Assembly: GCA_964517215.1 (NCBI GenBank) | Contig: CAZFBR010000089.1 | Span: 1 to 12,905 of the forward strand | From: CAZFBR01 sp035353495 [NCBI: uncultured bacterium] | GTDB lineage: Bacteria; DAOPZR01 | DNA length: 12,905 nucleotides | Direction: 5' to 3' | In this document: positions 1-6,646 of the stretch, piece after piece | Layout: every line of letters starts with the position of its first letter | Numbering within the stretch: the first letter of the stretch is position 1 | Translations under genes and position numbers: made by a program | The notes under the pieces: generated by a model | What the model was told of the DNA's origin: nothing | The model's database searches: none | The model's input: only the letters and a program-made list of their open reading frames with translations

Positions 1-894
1 TTCGGCATGACGGTGAGACATGCGCTGCGGCGGCTGCTGCTGTCGTCGATCGTCGGCACGGCGGTGACGGCGGTGCGGATGCAGGGCGCGAAGCATGAGT
101 TTTCGTCGCTGCCGGGAATGCAGGAGGACGTGATCAACGTCATCCTCAACCTCAAGCAGCTGGCGCTGAAGATGGATCATGACGCGCCGGAAAAGCTGAC
201 CATCGACGAAAAGGGCCCGAAGACGGTGACGGCGGCCGACCTCAAGCTGAAGAAGGGGATCGAGGTCATCAATCCGGAGCTGGTGATTGCCCACCTCAAC
301 GAAGACGGGCACCTGAAGATGGAGCTGGACATCGAGCTGGGCCGCGGCTACCGCCCGGTGGACAACCGGCAGGGCGCCGAGATCGGACGCATTCCGGTGG
401 ATGCGGCTTTTTCACCGGTGAGCCGGGTGCACTATCAGGTGGTGCCGACCCGCGTCGGGCAGATGACCGACTTCGACAAGCTGATTCTCGAGGTCTGGAC
501 CAACGGGGCGATCAGCCCGCAGGATGCGGTGGCGTACGCGGCGAAGATCCTCAAGGAGCACCTGCAGATCTTCATCACCTTCAGCGAGGTGGATGACACC
601 CGCCCGGTGAACGAGGACCTCTCGGCGGAAGAGCAGAAGATCCTGCAGCTGATGGACATCAGCGTTGACGAGATGGACCTGTCAGTGCGCTCGTCAAACT
701 GCCTGCGCGGCATCAATGTCGGGACGCTGGGCGAACTGGTCGACCTGAGCGAGCAGGAGCTGCTCAAGGCGCGCAACTTCGGCGCCAAGTCGATGACCGA
801 GATCAAGGACAAGGTGAAGGAATACGGCCTGCGCCTCGGGATGCGGGACGAGATTGCCGGACTGCGCGCGCGCGCGCGGCGGCAGCAGGGGTAG
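1..894 (+). CDS. rpoA: DNA-directed RNA polymerase subunit alpha, 5' end missing
   Basis: The alpha subunit dimerises to nucleate assembly of RNA polymerase, and its C-terminal domain contacts UP-element DNA and activators. The frame is open from base 1, reading Phe-Gly before the Met at position 7. That Met aligns inside the family's conserved GxGxTxGNxLRR segment, so it is internal and about 40 N-terminal residues lie upstream of the window. The N-terminal assembly domain is visible (ALRRLLLSS, HEFSSLPG, EDVINVILNLK, VTAADL, GRGYRP). After a linker, the C-terminal domain shows VRSSNCLRG, which keeps the Arg and Asn used for DNA contact in E. coli, then ARNFGAKSMTEIKDK and GLRLGM. One oddity is that the usual Gly-Asn of the TxGNxLRR motif reads Arg-His (TVRHALRR). 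rplQ follows after 12 bp, the usual end of the alpha operon. Identification is certain; only the N-terminus is unseen. Confidence 0.97.
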   Translation, partial: FGMTVRHALRRLLLSSIVGTAVTAVRMQGAKHEFSSLPGMQEDVINVILNLKQLALKMDHDAPEKLTIDEKGPKTVTAADLKLKKGIEVINPELVIAHLNEDGHLKMELDIELGRGYRPVDNRQGAEIGRIPVDAAFSPVSRVHYQVVPTRVGQMTDFDKLILEVWTNGAISPQDAVAYAAKILKEHLQIFITFSEVDDTRPVNEDLSAEEQKILQLMDISVDEMDLSVRSSNCLRGINVGTLGELVDLSEQELLKARNFGAKSMTEIKDKVKEYGLRLGMRDEIAGLRARARRQQG

Positions 895-906
895 GGGGCA
901 CGGACC

Positions 907-1266
907 ATGCGGCACAGGGCAAAAACGAGCAAACTCGGACGGACGGGCGACCAGCGCGCGGCGCTGATGCGCGCCCAGGCCACCTCGCTGATGCAGCGCG
1001 GGCGGCTGGTGACGACCACGGCGAAGGCCAAGGTGCTGCGCGGCTACGCGGAACGCCTGGTGAGCCGGGCGCGGGTGGACAACCCGTCGACGCGGCGCGA
1101 GGCGGCAAAGAAGCTGTACACGCCGGAGGCGGTGACCAAGCTGTTCACCGTCATTGCGCCGAAATTTAAGGACCGGCCGGGCGGCTATCTGCGCCTGGTC
1201 AAGCTCGGTCAGCGCAAGGGCGACGGCGCCCCGCTGACCCTGGTTGAATTTGTCGAGCAGATATAG
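907..1266 (+). CDS. rplQ: 50S ribosomal protein L17
   Basis: L17 is a component of the large ribosomal subunit near the exit tunnel. The 119-residue product starts MRHR, continues with KLGRTGDQRAALMR and TTTAKAKVLRGYAERLVSRAR, and ends with GGYLRLVKLGQRKGDGAPLTLVEFVE, the normal L17 order and length. The ATG at 907 is preceded by a G-rich ribosome-binding stretch overlapping the rpoA stop (about 893-898). It follows rpoA by 12 bp and is surely co-transcribed with it. Its last codons contain a probable promoter for the downstream tRNA gene, and no terminator was seen between rplQ and that tRNA. Confidence 0.97.
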   Translation: MRHRAKTSKLGRTGDQRAALMRAQATSLMQRGRLVTTTAKAKVLRGYAERLVSRARVDNPSTRREAAKKLYTPEAVTKLFTVIAPKFKDRPGGYLRLVKLGQRKGDGAPLTLVEFVEQI

Positions 1267-1272
1267 TACAAT
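1244..1272 (+). promoter_or_regulatory. Sigma70-type promoter for tRNA-Ala, inside the rplQ 3' end
   Basis: TTGAAT (1244-1249, 4 of 6 consensus) and TACAAT (1267-1272, 5 of 6) are separated by exactly 17 bp. The -35 lies in the last rplQ codons and the -10 begins immediately after the rplQ stop. Predicted initiation near 1279 leaves about a 30-nt 5' leader before the tRNA. The leader can fold into a small hairpin (1283-1304) with a CCGC/GCGG stem and flanking CGGA/TCCG pairing. This is a sequence-based prediction with no experimental support. Confidence 0.65.
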
Positions 1273-1307
1273 TTAGGCGTCACGGATCGCCGCAATGCGG
1301 TCCGGTG

Positions 1308-1384
1308 GGGGGCGTAGCTCAGTTTGGGAGAGCGCAAGAATGGCATTCTTGAGGTCGAGGGTTCGATCCCCTTCGCCTCCACCA
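1308..1384 (+). tRNA. tRNA-Ala, anticodon GGC
   Basis: A full cloverleaf can be drawn. The acceptor stem is GGGGGCG (1308-1314) with CGCCTCC, allowing one G-U pair, and A is the discriminator base. The D arm is GCTC/GAGC. The anticodon arm is CAAGA/TCTTG around the loop ATGGCAT, giving anticodon GGC (reads GCC, alanine). The T arm is GAGGG/CCCTT around TTCGATC. The 3' CCA is encoded (1382-1384) and the total is 77 nt. It sits between rplQ and the infC leader with a promoter of its own upstream. A T-rich stretch (ATTTTT) follows, but the only hairpins near it lack a good terminator layout, so read-through into the infC leader is plausible. Confidence 0.96.
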
Positions 1385-1536
1385 TTTTTCGCCGGCAGCG
1401 GCGGATGACGCAAACGGCAGTGGAAGCGGAAGCAGTCGGCTTCTCACCCTGCGGCGCCCCCAGCGGCAGCCGGCAGCGGTTCGAACACGACAGGCGACCG
1501 TAGTGTCGCCTTTTTTATTGGGGGGAGGTGGTACAC
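1385..1536 (+). promoter_or_regulatory. infC operon leader region (possible L20-type control)
   Basis: This 152-base untranslated stretch lies between tRNA-Ala and infC. No convincing promoter was found inside it, so it is probably transcribed from upstream. It contains an 11-base direct repeat, GCCGGCAGCGG, at 1391-1401 and 1469-1479. A small hairpin GAAGC/GCTTC precedes a C-run at 1457-1461, which could pair with the G-run of the infC ribosome-binding site (1520-1525). An intrinsic terminator sits at its end. In Bacillus subtilis the equivalent leader is attenuated by ribosomal protein L20, and in E. coli L20 uses a long-range pseudoknot. I infer similar logic from position and elements only; I did not match an L20 consensus. 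Confidence 0.45.
1492..1516 (+). terminator. Intrinsic terminator / attenuator just upstream of infC
   Basis: A perfect 7-bp stem AGGCGAC (1492-1498) / GTCGCCT (1505-1511) closes a 6-base loop and runs directly into six T residues (1511-1516). It ends only about 8 bases before the infC ribosome-binding sequence. It could simply end tRNA-Ala transcription. Because no promoter is visible between it and infC, it more likely acts as a conditional attenuator. A competing 5-bp pairing, CGACA (1488-1492) with TGTCG (1504-1508), would prevent the terminator stem from forming. Confidence 0.8.
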
Positions 1537-2046
1537 ATTAAGGAAAAAGACATCAGGATCAACACAGAGATCAGGGCCGAGCAGGTGCGGGTCATCGGTG
1601 CGGAGGGCGAGGCGCTCGGGGTGATGAGCGCGCGCGAGGCGCAGTACCGGGCCGAGCAGTCGGGGCTGGATCTGGTTGAGATTTCGCCTTCGGCGAATCC
1701 GCCGGTGTGCAAGATCATGAACTTCGGGAAGTACCGTTACGAACTGCGGCGCAAGGCGCGTGACGCGCGCAAGAAGCAGCATGTGGTGCACCTGAAGGAA
1801 GTGAAGATGCGGTTGCGCATCGGCGACCACGACTACGAGTTCAAGAAAGACAACATTGTCAAGTTTCTCGAGCGCGGGGACAAGGTCAAGGTGACGATCA
1901 TGTTCTACGGGCGGGAAATGGCATATACCAGCCATGGCGACAAGCTGTGCCGGCGGCTGGCGGAAGATCTGGCCGACAAGTGCAAAGTGGAGAGCAACCC
2001 GCGGCTGGAAGGCCGCAACATGATCATGAACCTGCAGCCGAAGTGA
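1537..2046 (+). CDS. infC: Translation initiation factor IF-3, ATT start
   Basis: IF3 binds the 30S subunit, keeps it apart from 50S and enforces start-codon and initiator-tRNA selection. The product (169 residues) has the N-domain (RINTEIRAEQVRVIG, AEQSGLDLVEISPSANPPVCKIMNFGKYRYE), a basic linker and the C-domain (HLKEVKMRLRIGDHDYEFK, FLERGDKVKVTIMFYGREMA, RNMIMNLQPK). The only canonical upstream start in frame, GTG at 1528, lies inside the ribosome-binding sequence GGAGGTG (1524-1530). ATT at 1537 is 6 bases beyond it and gives the family-like N-terminus (M)KEKDIRIN. ATT starts are well known for infC in E. coli and B. subtilis, where they let IF3 repress its own synthesis. First gene of infC-rpmI-rplT. 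The product is certain; the start is a strong inference. Confidence 0.95.
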   Translation: MKEKDIRINTEIRAEQVRVIGAEGEALGVMSAREAQYRAEQSGLDLVEISPSANPPVCKIMNFGKYRYELRRKARDARKKQHVVHLKEVKMRLRIGDHDYEFKKDNIVKFLERGDKVKVTIMFYGREMAYTSHGDKLCRRLAEDLADKCKVESNPRLEGRNMIMNLQPK

Positions 2047-2070
2047 GCGGCGGGGAAACGGAGACAGGCA

Positions 2071-2268
2071 ATGCCGAAGATGAAAACGCGCAAGAGCGCG
2101 GCCAAGCGCTTTCGCGCGACGGGTAAGGGCAAATTCAAGCGCAACCGCGCGTACAAGAGTCATATCCTGACGTCGAAGTCGCGCAAACGCAAACGGAAGC
2201 TGCGGCAGGGCGCGGTGGTGAACAAGACCAACGAGAGCCAGCTGCGCCGCATGCTGCCCTACGCGTAG
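2071..2268 (+). CDS. rpmI: 50S ribosomal protein L35
   Basis: L35 is a small, very basic large-subunit protein. The 65-residue product reads [20 protein letters not shown], followed by an Arg/Lys-rich stretch, [17 protein letters not shown] and a C-terminus RMLPYA. Length, composition and order are typical of the family. The ATG at 2071 is preceded by a purine-rich GGAG element about 10 bases upstream. It lies 24 bp after infC and 20 bp before rplT, the conserved infC-rpmI-rplT arrangement, so it should be translated from the same mRNA. Confidence 0.97.
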   Translation: MPKMKTRKSAAKRFRATGKGKFKRNRAYKSHILTSKSRKRKRKLRQGAVVNKTNESQLRRMLPYA

Positions 2269-2288
2269 GGCGGGGAAAGGAACGACTC

Positions 2289-2657
2289 ATGGTACGGGCA
2301 AAGAAGAGCACCGGCCGCATCGCGCGCAAGGGGCGCACGATGAAGGCGGTCAAGGGATTCAGCGGCGGGCGCAGCAAGCTGCACCGCACGGCGACGGAGG
2401 CTCTGCTCAAGCAGGGCGCGCACGCCACCGGGGCGCGGCGCAAGCGCAAGGGCGATTTCCGCCGGCTGTGGATCACGCGCATCAATGCGGCCGCGCGGCG
2501 GGCCGGGATCGCCTATTCAACGCTGATTGCCGGCCTGAAGCAGGCCAATATCACGCTGGACCGCAAGCTGCTGGCGGAGCTGGCGGTGAGCGATCAGGCG
2601 GCGTTCAACCGGATTGTGGCGACGGTGCAGCAGGCGGGCGCGCGCGCCGCGCGCTGA
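2289..2657 (+). CDS. rplT: 50S ribosomal protein L20
   Basis: L20 is an early-binding large-subunit assembly protein and, in both E. coli and B. subtilis, the autoregulator of the infC-rpmI-rplT operon. The 122-residue product has a basic N-terminal extension (VRAKKSTGRIARKGRTMKAVKGFSGGRSKLHRTA). The globular domain follows, with KRKGDFRRLWITRINAAARRAGIAYS cut here to the recognisable parts DFRRLWITRINAAAR, LIAGLKQANITLDRKLLAELAV and a short Ala/Arg-rich tail. Both the length and the motif order match the family. The ribosome-binding element GGGGAAAGGA precedes the ATG. The RNA it would recognise for autoregulation is presumably the leader upstream of infC. Confidence 0.97.
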   Translation: MVRAKKSTGRIARKGRTMKAVKGFSGGRSKLHRTATEALLKQGAHATGARRKRKGDFRRLWITRINAAARRAGIAYSTLIAGLKQANITLDRKLLAELAVSDQAAFNRIVATVQQAGARAAR

Positions 2658-2669
2658 CGCGGCAGCAGG

Positions 2670-2689
2670 CCCGGCCGCGTGCGGCCGGG
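2670..2689 (+). repeat. GC-rich hairpin just after rplT
   Basis: CCCGGCCGC (2670-2678) and GCGGCCGGG (2681-2689) form a perfect 9-bp inverted repeat with a 2-base centre, beginning 12 bases after the rplT stop. No T-run follows, so it is not a standard intrinsic terminator. It may be a pause or RNA-stability element between the ribosomal-protein and pheST halves of the operon. Confidence 0.5.
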
Positions 2690-2789
2690 GCGGGCGGCAG
2701 CTGCCGGCGGCGGCTGGCCCGAACAGGATCTTCTGAAGCAGTGCGGACACGGCCGGACGGACGGCGGCAGGGCAGGAACACCGCCCTGG

Positions 2790-2818
2790 CGCCGGCTGTC
2801 ACGGCCGGTGTTTGTTGT
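2790..2818 (+). terminator. Possible attenuator terminator in the pheS leader
   Basis: CGCCGGC (2790-2796) and GCCGGTG (2804-2810) pair in a 7-bp stem with one G-T pair and a 7-base loop, followed by TTTGTTGT (2811-2818). An upstream hairpin CAGGGC (2768-2773) / GCCCTG (2783-2788) abuts it. The 204-base rplT-pheS gap is the longest in the operon. In enterobacteria pheST is controlled by attenuation through a Phe-rich leader peptide, but no Phe-rich short reading frame was seen here. The T-run is imperfect, so confidence is moderate. Confidence 0.45.
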
Positions 2819-2861
2819 GCCGCCCGCGGCGGGGCGGCAGGCGAAGCGGAGGCGGACGGTC

Positions 2862-3875
2862 ATGGAGACGATTGCGGAAGTGCGGGACGCGGCCCTGGCG
2901 GCCATCGCGGCGGCGGACGCCGCGGCGCTGGCGGCGCTGCGCGTGGAGTACCTCGGACGCAAGGACGGCAGGATCACCGCGCGACTGCGCCAGCTCGGCG
3001 CGCTGCCGGCGGACGAGCGGGCGGCGGCGGGCGCCGCCGTCAACGCGGCGCGGCAGGCGGTCGAGGCGGCGCTGGCGGAACGCGAGGCAGTGCTGGCGGC
3101 GGCGGGGGCGGCGGCGAATGCGCGGCGTGACGCGCTGGATGTGACCCTGCCGGGCATCGGCAGCGAGCGCGGCCGGCTGCATCCGGTCACGCAGACCATG
3201 CGCCGCATGGTGGACATTTTCACCGCGCTCGGCTTCACCATTGCCGAGGGCCCCGAGGTCGAGCTGGATTATTACAACTTCGAGGCGCTGAACATTCCCG
3301 CAACGCATCCGGCGCGGGACATGCATGACACCTTCTACCTGACCGACGACACGCTGCTGCGCACCCATACCTCGCCGGTGCAGGCGCGGGTGTTCGAGGC
3401 GCAGAAACCGCCGGTGCGGGTCATCGCTCCGGGCAAGGTTTATCGCCGCGACTACGATGTGTCGCATATCCCGATGTTCCATCAGGTCGAGGGCATCTGG
3501 GTCGATGAGCAGGTTACCTTCGCCCAGCTCAAGGGCGTGCTGCAGCTTTTCCTGCAGCGGTTCTTCGGGCCCGACACGCGGACGCGCTTCCGCCCGAGTT
3601 ATTTCCCGTTCACCGAGCCGAGCGCTGAAGTCGACATCAGCTGCGTGCTGTGCGGCGGCGCCGGCTGCCGGGTGTGCAAGCAGAGCGGCTGGCTCGAGGT
3701 GCTCGGCTGCGGGATGATCAACCCCGCGGTGTTCGCGTTTGCCCGCTACGACAGTGAACGCTATACCGGGTTTGCCTTCGGCATGGGCGTCGAACGCCTG
3801 GCCATGCTGGCCTACGGCATCGACGACATCCGGCTGCTGTACGAAAACGACGTCCGGTTCCTCCGGCAGTTCTGA
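2862..3875 (+). CDS. pheS: Phenylalanine--tRNA ligase alpha subunit
   Basis: PheS is the catalytic subunit of the alpha2-beta2 synthetase that charges tRNA-Phe. The 337-residue product begins [12 protein letters not shown] with the N-terminal coiled-coil region (about 1-90, Ala-rich). The class II core follows: [64 protein letters not shown] (motif 2 region) and [14 protein letters not shown] (motif 3). A CxxC-x4-CxxC cluster ([12 protein letters not shown]) just before motif 3 could bind zinc; this insert is known in many bacterial PheS proteins. The ATG at 2862 has GGAGG at 2848-2852. The longer in-frame GTG at 2679 lies in the leader hairpin and has no homologous sequence. pheT follows after 13 bp. 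Confidence 0.96.
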   Translation: METIAEVRDAALAAIAAADAAALAALRVEYLGRKDGRITARLRQLGALPADERAAAGAAVNAARQAVEAALAEREAVLAAAGAAANARRDALDVTLPGIGSERGRLHPVTQTMRRMVDIFTALGFTIAEGPEVELDYYNFEALNIPATHPARDMHDTFYLTDDTLLRTHTSPVQARVFEAQKPPVRVIAPGKVYRRDYDVSHIPMFHQVEGIWVDEQVTFAQLKGVLQLFLQRFFGPDTRTRFRPSYFPFTEPSAEVDISCVLCGGAGCRVCKQSGWLEVLGCGMINPAVFAFARYDSERYTGFAFGMGVERLAMLAYGIDDIRLLYENDVRFLRQF

Positions 3876-3888
3876 GCGAGGTGGCATG

Positions 3889-6267
3889 ATGAAGGTTCTC
3901 TACAGCTGGCTGAAGGAATTCTGCGATCCGGGCATTGACGCGGCGGCGGCGGCGGAAAAGATCGCCGGGGCCGGCATTGAAGTGGCCGCCGTCACCCGCC
4001 CGGCCGACGGGCTGAGCGGGGTGGTGATCGCGCGCCTGACCACGCTGGCAAAGCATCCGAATGCCGACCGGCTGCAGGTCTGCCAGGCGGACATCGGCAA
4101 CGGGCAGACGGTGCAGGTGGTGACCGCGGCAACCAATGTGGCAGCGGGCGACCTGGTGCCGCTGGCGCTGGCCGGGGCGACGCTGGCCGGCGGGCTGAAG
4201 ATCAAGGCGGGCAAGCTGCGCGGCGAGAAATCCGACGGCATGTTCTGCTCGACGGCGGAACTGGGGCTGCCGGCCGGTGACGGCGTCTGGGTGCTGCCCG
4301 CGGGCGCCTTCACCCCGGGAACCGACGCCATCGCCGCGCTGGGGCTCGACGATACCCTGATTGAATATGAGGTGCCGGCCAACCGCGGCGACCTGTTCGG
4401 CGTGCTGGGCATGGCGCGCGAACTGGCGGCGGCGACGGGCGCGCCGCTGCGGCTGCCTGAGCTGGACTACCCCGAGGGGAGCGAAGCGGCCGCGGACGCG
4501 GTGACCGTGCGCATCGACGCCCCCGATTTGTGCGAGCGCTACGCGGCGACCGTGCTGCGCGGGGTGCGCGCCGGCGCGGCCAGCCCGTTCTGGCTGCAGC
4601 GCCGGCTGCTGCTGTGCGGCCAGCGGCCGCTCGGTTTGGCAATCGATGTGACCAATTACGTGCTGCTGGAGTGGGGGCACCCGCTGCATGCCTTCGACCG
4701 GTCGCTGCTGCGCGGGGCGACGCTGGTCGTGCGCCGTGCGGCGGCGGGCGAACCGGCAGTGCTGCTGGACGGCAAAACCCTGGCGCTGCCGCCGACGACC
4801 CTGGTCATCGCCGATGCGGAGCGCCCGGTGGCGCTGGCCGGGGTGATGGGCTGCGCCGACAGCGGGGTGACTGCGGCCACCACCGATATTGTCCTGGAGA
4901 GCGCCTGGTTCAATCCGCCGGCCGTGCGGGCGGCGGCGCGGGGTGCGAAACTCGGCACCGCCGCGTCACAGGTGTTCGAACGCGGCGCCGACCGCCTTGG
5001 ATTGCTCGCCGCCCTGCGGCGGGCCACCGGCCTGCTGCTGGCCCACGGCGGCGGTACGGCATGCCGCGGCGTCATCGATGTGCTGCCGCAGCCGTTTGCC
5101 CGGCGGCAGCTGACCCTGCGGCCGGCGCGGGTGGCGCGGGTGCTCGGCACGGAGATCCCCGCCGCCGAGGGCGTGCGCATCCTTGCCGCGCTCGGGTTCG
5201 CGGTGGTGCCGGCCGGGGCGGCGGCGTACACCGTCACCGTGCCGGCGTGGCGCAATGATGTCACCCGCGAGGAAGACCTGATCGAGGAGCTGGCGCGGCA
5301 TTACGGGTATGACCGCATTCCGGTGCATTTCCCGGAGCTGTCGACGGCGGCGCTGGCGCCGGCGCAGGAGGAGCAGCGGCGGCGGCAGCCGGAGGATCTG
5401 CTCGCTGCGCGCGGCTGGCAGCAGGTGATCACCTACGCCTTCCAGCCGGCGGCAGCCGCGAACGTGCGCGGCGACGTGGCGCCGTTGCTGCTGCGCAATC
5501 CGCTCAATCCGGAAATGGCGGCGCTGCGCACGCTGCTGCTGCCCGGCCTGCTGGCGGCGCTGCAGCTGAACAGCGGCTACCGCAGTGACAGCAGCTTCCG
5601 GCTGTTCGAACGCGGCCGGGTGTTCCTCCCGTATGACACCGAGTGCCTGCCGCGGGAAGAAGAGCATCTCGGGCTGGCGGCGTGCGGCCGGCGCGAGGAC
5701 TGGCGGGGCGGGGCGGACAGCGATTTCTTTGCCCTCAAGGCGGAGGTCGAGGCGGTACTGTCGGCGCTGGGCGCAGCGGCGACGTTTGCGCCGGGGACAC
5801 ACCCCTGGCTGCGGGCGGGCCAGGCGGCGGAAGTGACGGTGGGCACGACCGTGGTCGGCTGGCTGGGCGTCGTGGCGCCGCAGCTGGCGGATACCTTTCA
5901 TCTGCGCGGCACGGTGGTGGCGGCGGAATTGAATGCGGGCGAACTGGCGGCCGCGGTGCGGGCGGGGACCACGGCGATTTCCCGGCAGCCGGCGGCGGAA
6001 CGCGATCTGGCCCTGATTGTGGCGGACCGCGTCTCGGCGGCGGAACTGCGGGAAGCGATTACCGGCGAAGCCGGCGCACGGCTCGAACGGCTGACCCTGT
6101 TCGACCTCTACCGCGGCAAACCGCTGGCGGAGGGCGAGAAGAGCGTCGGCTTCCGCCTGCTGTTCCGTGCCGCAGACGCGACGCTGACCGACGCGGAGGT
6201 CAGCCAGCTGATGGCCCGCGTGCTGGCGCGGCTGGCGGACCAGTTCGGCGCACGCATCCGGGGCTGA
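3889..6267 (+). CDS. pheT: Phenylalanine--tRNA ligase beta subunit
   Basis: PheT carries the editing and tRNA-binding functions of phenylalanyl-tRNA synthetase. The 792-residue product starts MKVLYSWLKEFCDP. An EMAP/OB-like tRNA-binding domain follows (about 40-150: SGVVIARL, HPNADRLQVCQADIG, TAATNV, LRGEKSDGMFCS). Next come the B3/B4 editing region (about 200-400: LAIDVTNYVLLEWGHPLHAFD, MGCADSGV, ESAWFNPPAVR) and B5 and catalytic-like parts (about 400-690: RNDVTREEDLIEELARHYGYD, RNPLNPEMAALRT, LFERGRVF). The C-terminal FDX-ACB anticodon-binding domain covers about 700-792 (RQPAAERDLALIV, LFDLYRGKPLAEGEKSVGF). Two adjacent ATGs occur at 3886 and 3889; the second is better spaced from GAGGTGG (3878-3884). 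Confidence 0.96.
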   Translation: MKVLYSWLKEFCDPGIDAAAAAEKIAGAGIEVAAVTRPADGLSGVVIARLTTLAKHPNADRLQVCQADIGNGQTVQVVTAATNVAAGDLVPLALAGATLAGGLKIKAGKLRGEKSDGMFCSTAELGLPAGDGVWVLPAGAFTPGTDAIAALGLDDTLIEYEVPANRGDLFGVLGMARELAAATGAPLRLPELDYPEGSEAAADAVTVRIDAPDLCERYAATVLRGVRAGAASPFWLQRRLLLCGQRPLGLAIDVTNYVLLEWGHPLHAFDRSLLRGATLVVRRAAAGEPAVLLDGKTLALPPTTLVIADAERPVALAGVMGCADSGVTAATTDIVLESAWFNPPAVRAAARGAKLGTAASQVFERGADRLGLLAALRRATGLLLAHGGGTACRGVIDVLPQPFARRQLTLRPARVARVLGTEIPAAEGVRILAALGFAVVPAGAAAYTVTVPAWRNDVTREEDLIEELARHYGYDRIPVHFPELSTAALAPAQEEQRRRQPEDLLAARGWQQVITYAFQPAAAANVRGDVAPLLLRNPLNPEMAALRTLLLPGLLAALQLNSGYRSDSSFRLFERGRVFLPYDTECLPREEEHLGLAACGRREDWRGGADSDFFALKAEVEAVLSALGAAATFAPGTHPWLRAGQAAEVTVGTTVVGWLGVVAPQLADTFHLRGTVVAAELNAGELAAAVRAGTTAISRQPAAERDLALIVADRVSAAELREAITGEAGARLERLTLFDLYRGKPLAEGEKSVGFRLLFRAADATLTDAEVSQLMARVLARLADQFGARIRG

Positions 6268-6283
6268 CGGCGGGGAGGACGGC

Positions 6284-6619
6284 ATGGCGACACCGGTGCA
6301 GGACGGAGTGGAAGTCAAGATCATGGGCGCCACCTATGTCATTCGCGGCCAGGATCCGGCGCATTTGCGGGCAGTCGCGGCCTATGTCAACGAGCAGATG
6401 ACTGCCCTGGCGCAGAAAAGCCGGATCACCGCCACCCCGAAACTGGCGGTGCTCACCGCGCTCAACCTCGCCGAGGAAGTGTTTCGCCTGCGGGCGACCG
6501 TGGCGCAGCATGACGAGGCGAAGCAGCGGCTGGCGGCGCTGGAGGAACAGGTGGCCGGACTGCTGGCGGAACCGGGGGCGCCGGCCGCCGCCGATCCCGG
6601 CGAGCAGGGCGGCAGTTGA
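6284..6619 (+). CDS. zapA: Cell division protein ZapA
   Basis: ZapA binds and bundles FtsZ polymers at the division ring. The 111-residue product has the family pattern: VEVKIMGATYVIRGQDPAHLRAVAAYVNEQM (N-terminal FtsZ-binding head), then KLAVLTALNLAEEVFRLRA leading into a C-terminal coiled coil (about 70-100) and a Pro/Ala/Gly tail. It lies 16 bp after pheT with a strong GGGGAGG ribosome-binding site. pheT-zapA linkage is known from several phyla, and zapA next to the 6S RNA gene is classical in gammaproteobacteria. The stop codon overlaps a TTGACA hexamer just upstream of the 6S RNA. Identification rests on sequence pattern plus this double context. Confidence 0.9.
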   Translation: MATPVQDGVEVKIMGATYVIRGQDPAHLRAVAAYVNEQMTALAQKSRITATPKLAVLTALNLAEEVFRLRATVAQHDEAKQRLAALEEQVAGLLAEPGAPAAADPGEQGGS

Positions 6620-6640
6620 CATTACGCGGGGCGCTATGAT
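6616..6640 (+). promoter_or_regulatory. Candidate promoter elements of the 6S RNA gene
   Basis: A perfect -35 hexamer TTGACA (6616-6621) overlaps the zapA stop, and a near-consensus -10 TATGAT occurs at 6635-6640. They are only 13 bp apart, too close for a normal sigma70 pair. Either TATGAT acts with a weak upstream hexamer, giving a start near 6647, or TTGACA is paired at 16 bp with the weak GATACC (6638-6643), giving a start near 6650. Either start fits the 5' end of the 6S closing stem. Confidence 0.5.
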
Positions 6641-6646
6641 ACCAAG

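Noticed and set aside
2679-2861. N-terminal extension of PheS from GTG at 2679
   Set aside because: The GTG lies in the loop of a strong hairpin and the added residues are unlike any PheS. ATG at 2862 has a well-placed GGAGG.
2658-2861. T-box riboswitch or Phe-rich leader peptide upstream of pheS
   Set aside because: A GGAACACCGCC stretch looks faintly like a T-box core, but the TGGN sequence that pairs with the tRNA end is missing and the space is too short for a full stem I. No short frame with several Phe codons exists.
2799-3887. A 362-codon open frame on the - strand opposite pheS
   Set aside because: It is opposite conserved pheS, with no recognisable motif and composition typical of antisense shadows in GC-rich DNA.
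3739-3888. N-terminal extension of PheT overlapping the end of pheS
   Set aside because: The extension is the shifted reading of the conserved pheS motif 3 region. MKVLYSWLKEF at 3889 is the usual PheT start.
4966-6333. A 455-codon open frame on the - strand opposite pheT
   Set aside because: Its product is a low-complexity Arg/Gln/His-rich shadow of a GC-rich gene. pheT on the other strand is fully recognisable, so this is not a gene.
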